From Bacillus halotolerans (lineage in GTDB: Bacteria > Bacillota > Bacilli > Bacillales > Bacillaceae): a stretch of DNA of 64,000 nucleotides. Below, in pieces: positions 42,927-52,387 of the stretch; position 1 is the stretch's first letter; every line of letters begins with the position of its first letter. The DNA lies in the NCBI RefSeq assembly GCF_001517105.1, contig NZ_LPVF01000012.1, positions 186,001-250,000 on the forward strand, given 5' to 3'. The notes under the pieces are model-generated. The model searched no databases. It was given only the letters and a program-made list of their open reading frames with translations, and was not told the DNA's origin. A program made the translations under genes and the position numbers.

Positions 42927-43325
42927 ATGGGACAATCGTTTAACGCACCTTATGAAGCGATTGGAGAAGAACTTCTATCGCAACTTGTTGATACTTTTTA
43001 TGAGCGTGTCGCGTCTCATCCTTTGCTTAAGCCCATATTTCCGAGCGATTTAACAGAAACGGCCAGGAAACAGAAGCAATTTTTGACACAGTATTTAGGC
43101 GGGCCTCCCCTTTATACTGAGGAACACGGCCATCCCATGCTCAGGGCAAGACATCTACCCTTTCCAATTACAAACGAGAGGGCCGATGCGTGGCTCAGCT
43201 GTATGAAAGACGCAATGGACCATGTAGGACTAGAGGGCGATATTCGTGAATTTTTGTTTGGCCGGCTGGAGTTGACAGCAAGGCATATGGTGAATCAAAC
43301 AGAAGCGGAGGATCGATCATATTGA
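42927..43325 (+). CDS. yjbI: Truncated (2/2) hemoglobin YjbI
   Basis: 132 residues, group II truncated hemoglobin: SQLVDTFYERVASHPLLKPIFP, proximal His in H-P-M-L-R-A-R-H (RARHLPFPIT), and DVHDVWLSCMKDAMDHVGL-like end. It binds heme and oxygen, has peroxidase-like activity, and in B. subtilis lies with spxH. AAAGGAGTAG site; the stop overlaps the spxH start (TTGA). Confidence 0.94.
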   Translation: MGQSFNAPYEAIGEELLSQLVDTFYERVASHPLLKPIFPSDLTETARKQKQFLTQYLGGPPLYTEEHGHPMLRARHLPFPITNERADAWLSCMKDAMDHVGLEGDIREFLFGRLELTARHMVNQTEAEDRSY

Positions 43326-44221
43326 CAAACTATCAGCATGAGCAATACTTCGCCCATTGCCACGGCCATCCAAAAAAACCGCTGGAAATCTACATGTTTG
43401 TTGACCCTTTATGTCCCGAATGCTGGTCCTTAGAGCCTGTCATAAAAAAAATGAAAATCAGATACGGGCGTTTTTTCACCTTACGCATCATCGCATCCGC
43501 AAGCCTTACAGCGTTAAATAAGAAACGCAAAAAGCATCTTCTGGCAGAAGCCTGGGAAAAGATCGCTAGCCGCTCCGGTATGCCGTGTGACGGCAGTGTA
43601 TGGTTTGAGCAAGGTCAGCCGCTCTCTTCTCCATATATGGCCGCTCTCGCATTTAAGGCAGCCGAACTTCAAGGAAGAAGAGCCGGTATGCAATTTCTTC
43701 GGAATATGCAAGAGAGTCTGTTCGTTTCGAAGAAGAATATTACGGATGAAAACGTGCTTTTGGAAATAGCGTCAAAAACAAGCCTAGATCTCGAGGAATT
43801 TCAAAAAGACCTTCACTCCCAAAGCGCGGTAAAGGCGCTTCAATGTGACATGAAAATCGCGGCTGAGATGGATGTTACAGCCACCCCGACGCTGACGTTT
43901 TTTAATACGCAGCATGAAGACGAAGGACTTAAGGTCCCCGGCAGCTATTCATATCATGTATATGAAGAAATCTTATTTGAGATGCTTGGCGACGAGCCGA
44001 AGCCGTCGGAAACACCGCCTCTGGAATGTTTTATTGAATATTTCCGTTTCGTTGCCTCTAAGGAAATCGCTCTTGTATATGATTTGAGTCTTGAAGAGGT
44101 AGAAAAGGAAATGAAAAAATTGGCGTTTGCTAAAAAGGTTGCCAAAGTAGAGGCCAAGCACGGAATGTTTTGGCAGTCCCTCACCAGCAGTTCTGATGAA
44201 TACCAATCATGTGAAAAATAG
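43322..44221 (+). CDS. spxH: Spx adaptor protein SpxH (YjbH)
   Basis: 299 residues, TTG start overlapping yjbI by four bases. Thioredoxin-like/DsbA-type N-terminal C31-P-E-C34 (DPLCPECWS) plus His-rich N-terminus (HCHGHPKK) binding zinc. It feeds Spx to ClpXP; loss of zinc/thiol on disulfide stress frees Spx. The spx gene lies ~5.5 kb downstream. Confidence 0.95.
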   Translation: MTNYQHEQYFAHCHGHPKKPLEIYMFVDPLCPECWSLEPVIKKMKIRYGRFFTLRIIASASLTALNKKRKKHLLAEAWEKIASRSGMPCDGSVWFEQGQPLSSPYMAALAFKAAELQGRRAGMQFLRNMQESLFVSKKNITDENVLLEIASKTSLDLEEFQKDLHSQSAVKALQCDMKIAAEMDVTATPTLTFFNTQHEDEGLKVPGSYSYHVYEEILFEMLGDEPKPSETPPLECFIEYFRFVASKEIALVYDLSLEEVEKEMKKLAFAKKVAKVEAKHGMFWQSLTSSSDEYQSCEK

Positions 44222-44289
44222 CCGCAGGCGTGTATATGCTTGGGGCTGTTTTCTTGCACAAAAACCAAACGTATGTTCCGTTCAAAGCA

Positions 44290-44322
44290 CTAAAGAAACC
44301 GCGCCGGGATAAGCGCGGTTTC
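44290..44322. terminator. Hairpin in the spxH downstream gap
   Basis: GAAACCGCG-ccgggataag-CGCGGTTTC; no long T-run follows, so strength is doubtful. The gap 44222-44534 holds this hairpin and a TTGACA-17-TCATAT promoter candidate (~44435) with the inverted repeat GTTGTCgactgttGACAAC; nothing else is seen. Confidence 0.5.
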
Positions 44323-44534
44323 ATATGTCTTAACGACAACAAAGGGGATGGGAGAAATTTTTCACGGTCAAACAAAGGGGTAATGTTTGTTTGTGATCAA
44401 TTTCACATCCTTATCATATCAAAAGTTGTCGACTGTTGACAACCATTAAGCTTAATGTTCATATTTTTGTCACAAAACATAACTGACAGATTTCATTCAT
44501 ATGCTTGTAAGGAACAAGGACGAGGAGGATCGCC

Positions 44535-44702
44535 ATGATGTTTAATGTGATCTCAATTGTGTGCATTGTTGTTTTTTTCTGTTTAAATTTATTGGCTATG
44601 ATGCATATGCTGCCTCTTTACATTACATCCCCTCTGCTGTTTCTGTCTATTCTGTTTACCTTGTATCGCCTGAACCATCGGAAAACCTTTAAAGGATTTT
44701 AA
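44535..44702 (+). CDS. Small membrane protein, 55 residues (YizD-like)
   Basis: ATG 44535 (GAGGAGGATC upstream) to TAA 44702. Two hydrophobic segments (residues 4-22 and 30-42), ending in a basic tail (YRLNHRKTFKGF). A small gene at this position between yjbH and pepF is known in B. subtilis; the name is not certain so I leave the symbol empty. A bidirectional terminator follows. Confidence 0.65.
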   Translation: MMFNVISIVCIVVFFCLNLLAMMHMLPLYITSPLLFLSILFTLYRLNHRKTFKGF

Positions 44703-44740
44703 AAAGCCTGTGCATCATTTATGCACAGGCAATTTTTTTT
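44701..44740. terminator. Bidirectional terminator between the small gene and pepF
   Basis: AAAAAGCCTGTGCAT...ATGCACAGGCAATTTTTTTT. Confidence 0.85.
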
Positions 44741-46751
44741 AAGACTGCTTTACTTTTAACAGCAGTTCTTCCATCTCATCAAGCTTTTCCTCAAACATTT
44801 TGCACGCAGCTTCAATCGGTTCTGGAGACGTCATATCAACGCCCGCTTTTTTCAGGATGTCGATCGGATATTGTGAGCTGCCCGCTTTCAGGAAGTCAAT
44901 ATAACGGTCAACCGCAGGCTTGCCTTCCTTCAAAATTTGGCTGCTTAACGCCTGGGCCGCACTGTACCCTGTCGCATACTGATATACATAGTAGTTGTAA
45001 TAGAAATGCGGAATCCGTGACCATTCGAGTCCGATTTCTTTATCAATCACCATGTCGTTTCCGAAATACTTTTTATTCAGATCATAATATACATTGGTCA
45101 GAAGCTCAGGTGTCAGGGGCTCTCCTTCTTGCGCTTTTATATGGATAAGATGTTCAAATTCTGCAAACATCGTTTGTCTGAAGACGGTTCCTCTAAAGCC
45201 CTCAAGCATATGGTTGAGAATATATAAACGCTGTTTTTCGTCCTCTAAATTGTTCAGCAAATATTCACCAAGCAGCGCTTCATTTGTCGTGGAGGCAACT
45301 TCCGCGACAAAGATGCTGTAATTGCCGTAAGGATATGGCTGATGTTTTCTCGTATAGTAGCTGTGAACAGAGTGGCCGAACTCATGGACCAGCGTAAAGA
45401 GATTATTGACGTTATCATGCCAGTTCATTAAAATATACGGATTTGTGCCGTATGTTCCAGAAGAGTAAGCGCCGTTGCGTTTCCCTTTATTTTCATAAAC
45501 ATCAACCCAGCGGTTTTCAAGCCCCTCTTTTAAGATAGAGCGGTATTCTTCTCCTAAAGGTGCAAGCCCCTTTAGCATATAATCTTTAGCTTGCTCGTAC
45601 GTAACCTTCATCCCCGCATCCTTCACAAGCGGTGTATACAGATCATAGATATGCACTTCATCCAGCTCAAGCACTTTCTTTCTCAGTGCAATATAGCGAT
45701 GCAGCAGCGGAAGATGCTTGTTAATCGTTTTGACGAGATTGTCGTATACCTCTTCAGGGATACTGTTGTTAGAAAGCGCAGCTTCGCGTGCTGATTTGTA
45801 CTTTTTCATTCTTGCGTAGAAGTTGTCTTTTTTCACAGTCCCGCTCAAGGTAGTCGCCATTGTGTTTTTATATTGTCCGTATGTTTTATATACAGCGTCA
45901 AACGCATTTTTGCGGACTTCGCGGTTTTCGCTTTCTAAGAAATTAATAAAATTGCCGTGAGTGATCTGTTTTTCATTTCCCTCTTCATCTTTAATAGATG
46001 GGAATGTAATATCGGCGTTATTTAACACGCTGAACGTATTTGACGACGAAGACAGCACCTCAGAAGCTTCAGCCAGCAGCGCTTCTTCCTTCTCGCTCAG
46101 CACGTGCGGGCGTTCCTTTGTGATTTCCTCAATCGCGTGTGAATAAAGCTTCAGCTCTTCTTTTTCAAGAATAAACTGCTGCAGTTTGTCTTCCTCTATG
46201 GATAAAATCTCCGGAACAAGATAGGCTGTTGCGCTTGCGGCCTGTGTATACAGATTTCCAGCCTTATCATTAAGCCCCTGATAAAAGGAGTTCCCGGTAT
46301 CTTGGTCTGAGCGCATATGCGCGTATGTGTAAAGTTTGCCCAAACGCTCCATCACCTTATCTTGGTAAGTAAGGGCTTCGTATAAATGATCAGCTGAATC
46401 AGCCAGCTTGCCTTTATACTTAGATAAATCCGGTATTAATTCTTTGACAGCTTGAAATTCTTTATTCCAGGCCTCATCACTAGGAAAAATATCCTCTAGT
46501 CTCCATGTGTCCTCTGCCTTTACCTCGCTTCGGTCAGGCAGTTGATTAGCTTTTTTTTCCTCAGCCATGGTGATCCCCCTCGTTTTCTTTGATTCAAGCC
46601 AATTGAAAAAACGGTTGTTTCTCAATAAACTTGTGTTGTGAATATCTTCCGGTTTTTCACTGCCATTTGTCAAATCATATGCAGTTATGAAGAGAACGAA
46701 TGCCAAAAAAGCAGTAAAAACACGAAAAACCTTTCCTTTTGTGCTTCTCAC
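44739..46751 (-). CDS. pepF: Oligoendopeptidase F (M3 metallopeptidase)
   Basis: 670 codons from GTG 46751 (AAAGGTGGTG upstream) or 609 from ATG 46568 (GAGGGGGATCACC upstream). Both sites are good. The extra 61 residues contain VFRVFTAFLAFVLFITAYDL, a possible membrane anchor or signal segment, unusual for a cytosolic M3 peptidase. The zinc site H-E-F-G-H lies at 456-460 of the long form (VHEFGHSVHSYY) with the third ligand Glu further on. It degrades oligopeptides; in B. subtilis it is linked to competence and sporulation-peptide turnover. Lies downstream of coiA with a 46-base gap. Confidence 0.9.
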   Translation of the reverse strand: MRSTKGKVFRVFTAFLAFVLFITAYDLTNGSEKPEDIHNTSLLRNNRFFNWLESKKTRGITMAEEKKANQLPDRSEVKAEDTWRLEDIFPSDEAWNKEFQAVKELIPDLSKYKGKLADSADHLYEALTYQDKVMERLGKLYTYAHMRSDQDTGNSFYQGLNDKAGNLYTQAASATAYLVPEILSIEEDKLQQFILEKEELKLYSHAIEEITKERPHVLSEKEEALLAEASEVLSSSSNTFSVLNNADITFPSIKDEEGNEKQITHGNFINFLESENREVRKNAFDAVYKTYGQYKNTMATTLSGTVKKDNFYARMKKYKSAREAALSNNSIPEEVYDNLVKTINKHLPLLHRYIALRKKVLELDEVHIYDLYTPLVKDAGMKVTYEQAKDYMLKGLAPLGEEYRSILKEGLENRWVDVYENKGKRNGAYSSGTYGTNPYILMNWHDNVNNLFTLVHEFGHSVHSYYTRKHQPYPYGNYSIFVAEVASTTNEALLGEYLLNNLEDEKQRLYILNHMLEGFRGTVFRQTMFAEFEHLIHIKAQEGEPLTPELLTNVYYDLNKKYFGNDMVIDKEIGLEWSRIPHFYYNYYVYQYATGYSAAQALSSQILKEGKPAVDRYIDFLKAGSSQYPIDILKKAGVDMTSPEPIEAACKMFEEKLDEMEELLLKVKQS

Positions 46752-46797
46752 AACCAGCCCACCACCTTTGTCTTAGGGTGAGCCAAATCAGGAAAAC

Positions 46798-47949
46798 TCA
46801 TTCGATAAAACAGCTTCTGTCTTTTTCAATGAGATCCTGTAATGATTGGCTCCGCTTTGCGGGCTGATTCAGCACATATACTTCTTTCTGAGTCTCCCTC
46901 AAAAATCCCTTCTTGCACAAAAACTCAATGTACTGTTTAACCGCCTCAATGAAATCCTGATCCCTGTATACGCCTCTTAGCAGAATGTTCTTTTTATGAA
47001 TGTGTATTTTGCAGTGCTGCAAAACGGCTGAAAAGCGAATGGGCGCATGTTTATATCCAAGATCGGTAATAAACAGATAAAGATAGCCCTGCCATACAAA
47101 AACGGGACTCTTAAAAACAGCTCCTTTCTTTACAGGAACAAACACCTCTGTCGGAAGAAAAGAGAGAGGTGTTTGCCGTTTTTCATAAAACAGAAGCCTG
47201 ATCCGATTCATATCTTTAGAGAGAAACCGATGAGTTTTGCGGCGAAAACGGAGAATGGCTCCTGTCCAATCTGAGTGCTTAAACGACGAATCTGGTTCAG
47301 TGAAAAATAAATCTTCAGCCGCTGCCTGGCGGATTGGAATCGTTTGGACGGAGCAGTAAAAATGGGTTGTGTAAAACGGGATCATGCGGCTGAGCCTCAG
47401 GAAAGAATGTGTTTCGGGGCAGTAACATAACAGATCACTGTTCGGACTGGCATTGATAAACTGCCAATGGAAAGCGGACAGCTGGTAAAAGGATGATGAT
47501 GTCCGTTTTAAGCGGCTGCCTCCAAGAATCCACTGCGGTATCATTCCTGCTTGTTTGAAACCGGCTGTTCTTTTTTGAAAGACATCTGGAGCGAGAGTCG
47601 CGCATTGGTATTCAACTGCAAGCGTATCCCCCTTTACTTTTGCCAAGATGTCGGGCCTTTGTTTAATCTCTTTCACGTACGGCTCTAAGAGCGGGGAAGC
47701 CATTTGCGTTTTCAGCCATACATAAAGCTGCCGTTTTCCTTCTAAGTGATAGGCGCTCTCAGGTTCTATGTCTATCGTGCAGGACTTGTTCTGTTTATGG
47801 GCAAAATGCGGCGCTTTCTGAGACCCTAGCTTCACATCGAGCTCCTCAGCACACACCGGGCAGAAAAACCTGGTCTGCTTTAATTGTTCTCTCCTCTGCC
47901 TGCCTATGAGGTGAAACACTTGGCCGTCTTCTGTCACAGCACTAAACAA
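46798..47949 (-). CDS. coiA: Competence protein CoiA
   Basis: 383 residues; TTG start with GGAAAGGAGAG. N-terminal CoiA domain with zinc-type C30-P-V-C33 and APHFAHKQNKSC, central VEYQCATLAPDVFQKRTAGFKQAGMIPQWILGG (nuclease-like fold, PD-(D/E)XK-type VEYQC), and a C-terminal variable part. CoiA helps process or recombine taken-up DNA. In B. subtilis its gene lies between mecA and pepF as here. Confidence 0.9.
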   Translation of the reverse strand: MFSAVTEDGQVFHLIGRQRREQLKQTRFFCPVCAEELDVKLGSQKAPHFAHKQNKSCTIDIEPESAYHLEGKRQLYVWLKTQMASPLLEPYVKEIKQRPDILAKVKGDTLAVEYQCATLAPDVFQKRTAGFKQAGMIPQWILGGSRLKRTSSSFYQLSAFHWQFINASPNSDLLCYCPETHSFLRLSRMIPFYTTHFYCSVQTIPIRQAAAEDLFFTEPDSSFKHSDWTGAILRFRRKTHRFLSKDMNRIRLLFYEKRQTPLSFLPTEVFVPVKKGAVFKSPVFVWQGYLYLFITDLGYKHAPIRFSAVLQHCKIHIHKKNILLRGVYRDQDFIEAVKQYIEFLCKKGFLRETQKEVYVLNQPAKRSQSLQDLIEKDRSCFIE

Positions 47950-48074
47950 TTGTCATCTCTCCTTTCCAGATTCATAACTCTTTCTGGAAATAACCGATGA
48001 ACTCCTGTTCGCTGATGTTTTGCCTATATGTATGTTTTTGATTTTCCAGCTTCAATATGTTGTTTTGAAATAGA

Positions 48075-48104
48075 AAAAAACCGATTTCCGTCAAGAAATC
48101 GGTC
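48075..48104 (-). terminator. Terminator after mecA
   Basis: Minus strand ACCGATTTC-ttgacg-GAAATCGGT followed by TTTTTTTC. Confidence 0.9.
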
Positions 48105-48106
48105 TG

Positions 48107-48763
48107 CTATGATGCAAAGTGTTTTTTTATCGTTTCAAGAGCGTGCTCTGATACAACCAGCTTGCCGTATTCTTCAAGACGGTGTATGCTGATTGAGGAT
48201 TCAGACGCGTACTCCAACAGGATGCTTAGCTGATTTTCAACCTCTTCATCAGTCAAATTGTAAAAATCCACATATAAATAATATCGGTTCTCAAACGAAT
48301 ATAAAGTCGTTTTACTTCCGTTAACGTTTAATTTAGATAGAGAAATTACATCTTCGAAGTCATCAAACCGTAAGACAAATTGAAGCTTTTGCTCCTTCTC
48401 TTCCTGATTGACTTCTTGCTCTTCTTTTTGAAAATCATCCAGCAAGGCGTCAAGATCCTCAGATGCTGGTTCTTGCTTTTTATCCTCAGGAATCGGCAGT
48501 TCGAGCTTTTGTCCGTCTTTGGAAAGCTGGGCTTTGGTGACGATAATTTCTAATCCTTTGTCCAGTGCCTGAACTTGAATCCAAAGAGGACCTTCAACAG
48601 CGAATTCCTCTTCCTCATGAACTTCATCCATAACTTCCCAGAATAGTTCTTCACTGCGCTCACGGTTATACCAAATTTCTTCTCTGTCAAAACCGCGATC
48701 TTCAATATCTCCATAAGACATATAAAATTTTACTGTATGCTCGTTAATTCTTTCAATTTCCAT
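48107..48763 (-). CDS. mecA: Adaptor protein MecA
   Basis: 218 residues, same length as B. subtilis MecA. N-terminal targeting domain (MEIERINEHTVKFYMSYGDIEDRGF), acidic linker (DALLDDFQKEEQEVNQEEKEQ), and C-terminal ClpC-binding domain (FVLRFDDFEDVISLSKL...YYLYVDFYNL). It delivers ComK and ComS to ClpCP. The gap 48764-49041 carries its promoter and that of yjbE; no gene there. Confidence 0.96.
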   Translation of the reverse strand: MEIERINEHTVKFYMSYGDIEDRGFDREEIWYNRERSEELFWEVMDEVHEEEEFAVEGPLWIQVQALDKGLEIIVTKAQLSKDGQKLELPIPEDKKQEPASEDLDALLDDFQKEEQEVNQEEKEQKLQFVLRFDDFEDVISLSKLNVNGSKTTLYSFENRYYLYVDFYNLTDEEVENQLSILLEYASESSISIHRLEEYGKLVVSEHALETIKKHFAS

Positions 48764-49041
48764 TTGCCAACCTTCCCTTCTATATAAGATGTTGAAGGGA
48801 CATCTAAGCTCCCGATTAATAGTACTTTACTACACTTTACCCATTCCGTCCACATCTTAACCTTGAACCAAGGCAAGTGTGAATTCCTTTGTATTTCTAT
48901 TTTATGATAAATCAGTCACAAAAGAAATAAAAATGCATCTTCGGCCAAAAAATGGCTTGTCTTCCGCACCGCTATCATAAATTGCCTCCCGCTTCATATA
49001 TTAGTGGTACAAGCGATGGAACGAAAGCGAGGTGCCGATTC

Positions 49042-49698
49042 ATGGAGCATGACTATCTGATATCGCTGCTGCTTATCGTCGGAATTGATCTGATTCTCGG
49101 CGGCGATAATGCAGTCGTGATCGCCATGGCCAGCCGAAATTTACCGGACAAGCAAAGACAGCAAGCCATTATTCTCGGAACATTTATCGCCGTTGCGATG
49201 AGAATCGGATTAACAAGCGCAGCGGTTTATCTTTTGAATATTCCTTTCCTGCAATGCGCCGGCGGAATTTTCCTTCTATATTTGGGATACCAGCTATTAA
49301 TTGAAAAAAAAGACGCCCAGCACGTCAAAAGCAGCACCTCTCTGTGGAAAGCCATACGAACAATTGTACTCGCAGACCTGTTTATGTCGCTGGACAATGT
49401 TATTGCTGTCGCAGGAGCGTCGCACGGTGAGCTTTCTCTCGTTATGATTGGTCTGTGTGTATCGGTGCCGGTTATTATTTGGGGCAGCAAACTTATCCAC
49501 ATCGCGCTTGAGAAAATACCTTTATTGATTTATGCGGGAAGCGGATTATTGGCTTATACAGGCGGAGAAATGATTGTCCGGGATAAAAAGCTGTCTTTTT
49601 TTATGGCTCAGCACGGGGCCGTTGAAGCGCTTCTCCCCATTTTAACTGTCGTCTTTGTCATCCTTGCCAGCATTTATTATCAGCAGGTTGAAAAATAA
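49042..49698 (+). CDS. yjbE: TerC-family membrane protein YjbE
   Basis: 218 residues from ATG 49042 (GCGAGGTGCC upstream; an earlier frame to 48952 lacks a site). Seven or eight hydrophobic helices with the metal-binding GGDNAVVIA and LFMSLDNVIAVAGAS (two D-N motifs), characteristic of TerC. Family members export or deliver Mn2+ to exoenzymes; the ion for YjbE is inferred. Confidence 0.9.
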   Translation: MEHDYLISLLLIVGIDLILGGDNAVVIAMASRNLPDKQRQQAIILGTFIAVAMRIGLTSAAVYLLNIPFLQCAGGIFLLYLGYQLLIEKKDAQHVKSSTSLWKAIRTIVLADLFMSLDNVIAVAGASHGELSLVMIGLCVSVPVIIWGSKLIHIALEKIPLLIYAGSGLLAYTGGEMIVRDKKLSFFMAQHGAVEALLPILTVVFVILASIYYQQVEK

Positions 49699-49731
49699 AA
49701 GAAGGCTGATGATGTCTCAGCCTTCTTTTTA
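49697..49731. terminator. Bidirectional terminator between yjbE and spx
   Basis: AAAAGAAGGCTGA...TCAGCCTTCTTTTT. Confidence 0.9.
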
Positions 49732-49743
49732 ACGTGCGATCTA

Positions 49744-50139
49744 TTAGTTTGCCAAACGCTGTGCTTCTCTTAATTGGAAAGAGCGGACTTTTCTTGGCAG
49801 GAAACGTCTGATTTCGTCTTCGTTGTATCCGACCTGCAAACGTTTTTCATCGATGATGATCGGACGGCGAAGCAACCCTGGGTGCTCGTTGATCAAGAGG
49901 TACAAGTCTTGCAGCGGCATTGATTCAACGTTCACATTCAATTTTTGGAATACTTTTGAACGGGTTGAGATGATCTCATCTGTTCCGTCCTCAGTCATTC
50001 TTAAGATTTGTTTTATTTCATCAATTGATAAAGGTTCAGAGAAAATGTTTCTTTCTACATAAGGAATCTCATGCTCCTCGAGCCACGCTCTCGCCTTTCT
50101 GCATGAAGTACAGCTTGGTGATGTGTATAATGTAACCAT
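49744..50139 (-). CDS. spx: Redox-responsive transcription regulator Spx
   Basis: 131 residues, ArsC-like. C10-T-S-C13 redox switch ([13 protein letters not shown]), conserved R92-type [15 protein letters not shown], and C-terminal ClpX-binding ...LREAQRLAN. It contacts RNA polymerase alpha under disulfide stress. Regulated by SpxH/ClpXP, encoded nearby. A promoter with -10 TATAAT (minus strand 50229-50224) is seen in the 179-base gap upstream. Confidence 0.97.
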   Translation of the reverse strand: MVTLYTSPSCTSCRKARAWLEEHEIPYVERNIFSEPLSIDEIKQILRMTEDGTDEIISTRSKVFQKLNVNVESMPLQDLYLLINEHPGLLRRPIIIDEKRLQVGYNEDEIRRFLPRKVRSFQLREAQRLAN

Positions 50140-50318
50140 TCATCTTCACTCCTCTAATTAGTAGGATGAACATCTATTTTATTCTTAAATTGAAATTACT
50201 CTAAAAAAGGAATCTTTATAGGTATTATACTATAAAAAAGTAAGTGTGAACAGTGTCCTAAGAAAAAAATGTGTCAATCCAGCAAATTTTTATTTTATTC
50301 ATGTGTTTGCATTCTCAA

Positions 50319-50897
50319 TTAGCTTAACTCATCGAAAATATTTTTTTGCTTTTCTTCATCAATGAGTGTCAGGACTTCATCCGTTTTTTCGTATGATTCC
50401 CCGTACCATTTCTCATCTTTATAAGTATGAATGTTTTCATATGTCTGTTTCATGGCTTCAAGAATTTCTTCTTCTGATTCTGTTTTCGGTGACCAGTACA
50501 GAATCTCCATCTTGTTGACTTCATTCGTAGCCAATGACCGGCGCCGGTACCCAATTGACTGAGCATGCTTAAAATGCTCTCTTTGATAAAATCTCAGGCG
50601 TTTTTCTGTATCAGCATCATCTTCATCCACAGGCTCCACCTCAAGCAATATCGGCTTATTTTTCTTTTTCAGCTTGGCAAGCAGTTTGCCCCCAAGCCCC
50701 TGCCCTCTTGCATCTTTTGACACATACAGATAATCAACGAAGATAAAAGATTCAAATTCCGCAAACATTAAAATATGATGCTTGCCTTCATCTTTATGAT
50801 AAATATCGCTTCGCTCTTTCAAAAGAGCTTCCATATGCGCTTTTGATTTCAATTCTTCAATTGGAAAGTACTCGCTAAGCTTTTCGTACCAGTTCAT
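50319..50897 (-). CDS. yjbC: GNAT-type acetyltransferase YjbC
   Basis: 192 residues. SKDARGQGLGGKLLAKLKKK is the acetyl-CoA loop of GNAT (R-G-x-G-x-G), preceded by VDYLYVS and followed by RLRFYQREHF. In B. subtilis yjbC sits upstream of spx and is cotranscribed from a stress promoter. Substrate unknown. Confidence 0.92.
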   Translation of the reverse strand: MNWYEKLSEYFPIEELKSKAHMEALLKERSDIYHKDEGKHHILMFAEFESFIFVDYLYVSKDARGQGLGGKLLAKLKKKNKPILLEVEPVDEDDADTEKRLRFYQREHFKHAQSIGYRRRSLATNEVNKMEILYWSPKTESEEEILEAMKQTYENIHTYKDEKWYGESYEKTDEVLTLIDEEKQKNIFDELS

Positions 50898-51063
50898 TGA
50901 TTTGCTCCTTATGAGTTCGTTGTCTTCATACTTTTAGATATACCCCATTTCTTCTTGTTTAAACAGCCTTACATCAATAAAGACGTACGAACTTTCCGCA
51001 TGGTTTCATTTTTTTTCGGCAAGTAAGACGATTCGTCGTTCCACCGGAGATGTTTGGTCATGC

Positions 51064-52281
51064 TCAATTCGCGTGTTTTTCCCGTTTGTAATGACTCAGG
51101 CCGGGCTGCGCCAACGCAATCAAAAAAGTCATGCCGTATAATACAGCCGCCGAAATAAAAGCTGTTTTTGCACCAGCAGCATCAGCCAGCAGTCCCATGA
51201 TGGAATAAGTAACACCAGACCAAGGAGTCAACAGCGCGTTTTTGGCAGCCATGATCCCGATGCGCTTATGTGCCGGAATGACCTCCTGCAATACGGTTTC
51301 CTGACAAATATCTCTGACCTGATAAAAAGGCCCCATTGCCGCGCAAGCCAGGGCGCATAAAAACGGCAAGGGAGAAATCGCAAAGAAAAATGTCAGCACT
51401 GACATCACAAGTGAGCTGAATATAATCACGTACCCCATGTTTCGCTCAAAAAATGCAGAAAAATGGATGGCGATGACACTGCCGATCATAGCACCTATAA
51501 AATAAGAAGCGTTAAAGATTCCCCACCACACTTCTGTTTCATGCAGAACAGCCACTGTAAAAGCCAAAAGAATGGCAGATGACCAAACTGAGCCGGCAAG
51601 AGCTTCTATCATGTCCATTGCAGTGATGTCTCTTACAATCGGGGTTGTCATCAAATCCTTCCATACACTTCTGGCAGATGCTGCTTCAGCTGTTCTTTTC
51701 GTTCCTTCATCGTTCGCATGAAGCAGGCTGATGAAAGCTCCGGAAAAAACAAACAGGCATATGGCACTGCCGACAACGAACTCAAAAGATACAGCATATG
51801 TAAGAAGACCTCCAAGTCCCCAGCCAGCTGTTAAAAACAATTGATTAGCGAGTGAAATCACGCTGTTTGCTTTCACGTAATGCTCCTTTGAAACAATGAC
51901 AGGCAGCAGCGCGAACCTTGCCGGCTGAAAATAGGCGCCCGAAAATGAAAAACAAAAAACAAACAGCAGCGTCATGATCAAGGAGGAAATTCCGTTTTGG
52001 CTGACACTGTATGCGATTAGCATCGCAAAAACCGCCCTCAGCAGACTTGCACCGGCAAGCACCTTTTTAAAACCAAGCTTATGGAGTGCATCTGAAATGC
52101 AAAAGCTTGCCGCAACACTTGCAAACGACATGAATGATAAAATAAGACCCGAAAAAAAGACAGAGTCGGTCATTTGATAGACCCTTACCATTAAAACGAT
52201 TGTCACCAGTACTCCAGCTAAAGATTGCAGAGATTGCGACAGAAGCAGCGCAAAGACGTTTTTCTGATGAATAATTTGAAT
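51064..52281 (-). CDS. yjbB: MFS transporter YjbB
   Basis: Major-facilitator protein with about twelve hydrophobic segments. The listed long frame starts only at GTG 52206 (380 residues), but continues upstream without stop through a first membrane segment (FALLLSQSLQSLAGVL) to an ATT at 52281-52279 that lies eight bases after GGAGG (CGGAGGCGGACACT). No ATG/GTG/TTG exists upstream before an in-frame TAG. An ATT start giving 405 residues is therefore likely. The C-terminal part contains QVRDICQETVLQEVIPAHKRIGIMAAKN. Substrate unknown. Confidence 0.8.
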   Translation of the reverse strand: MQIIHQKNVFALLLSQSLQSLAGVLVTIVLMVRVYQMTDSVFFSGLILSFMSFASVAASFCISDALHKLGFKKVLAGASLLRAVFAMLIAYSVSQNGISSLIMTLLFVFCFSFSGAYFQPARFALLPVIVSKEHYVKANSVISLANQLFLTAGWGLGGLLTYAVSFEFVVGSAICLFVFSGAFISLLHANDEGTKRTAEAASARSVWKDLMTTPIVRDITAMDMIEALAGSVWSSAILLAFTVAVLHETEVWWGIFNASYFIGAMIGSVIAIHFSAFFERNMGYVIIFSSLVMSVLTFFFAISPLPFLCALACAAMGPFYQVRDICQETVLQEVIPAHKRIGIMAAKNALLTPWSGVTYSIMGLLADAAGAKTAFISAAVLYGMTFLIALAQPGLSHYKREKHAN

Positions 52282-52346
52282 AGTGTCCGCCTCCGTTTTT
52301 CCTCTAATTGTAAAAGATATGACTCTTACTTTCTATCAGCCTGTAT

Positions 52347-52383
52347 AAAAAAATCCTTCAAAACATTTGTTTTGAAGGATCTT
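52347..52383 (-). terminator. Terminator after oppF
   Basis: Minus strand GATCCTTCAAAAC-aaat-GTTTTGAAGGATTTTTTT. Confidence 0.9.
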
Positions 52384-52387
52384 CAAC

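Noticed and set aside
48764-49041. yybP-ykoY-type manganese riboswitch before yjbE
   Set aside because: Looked for because yjbE is TerC-like; I do not see the conserved loop blocks of that riboswitch in the leader.
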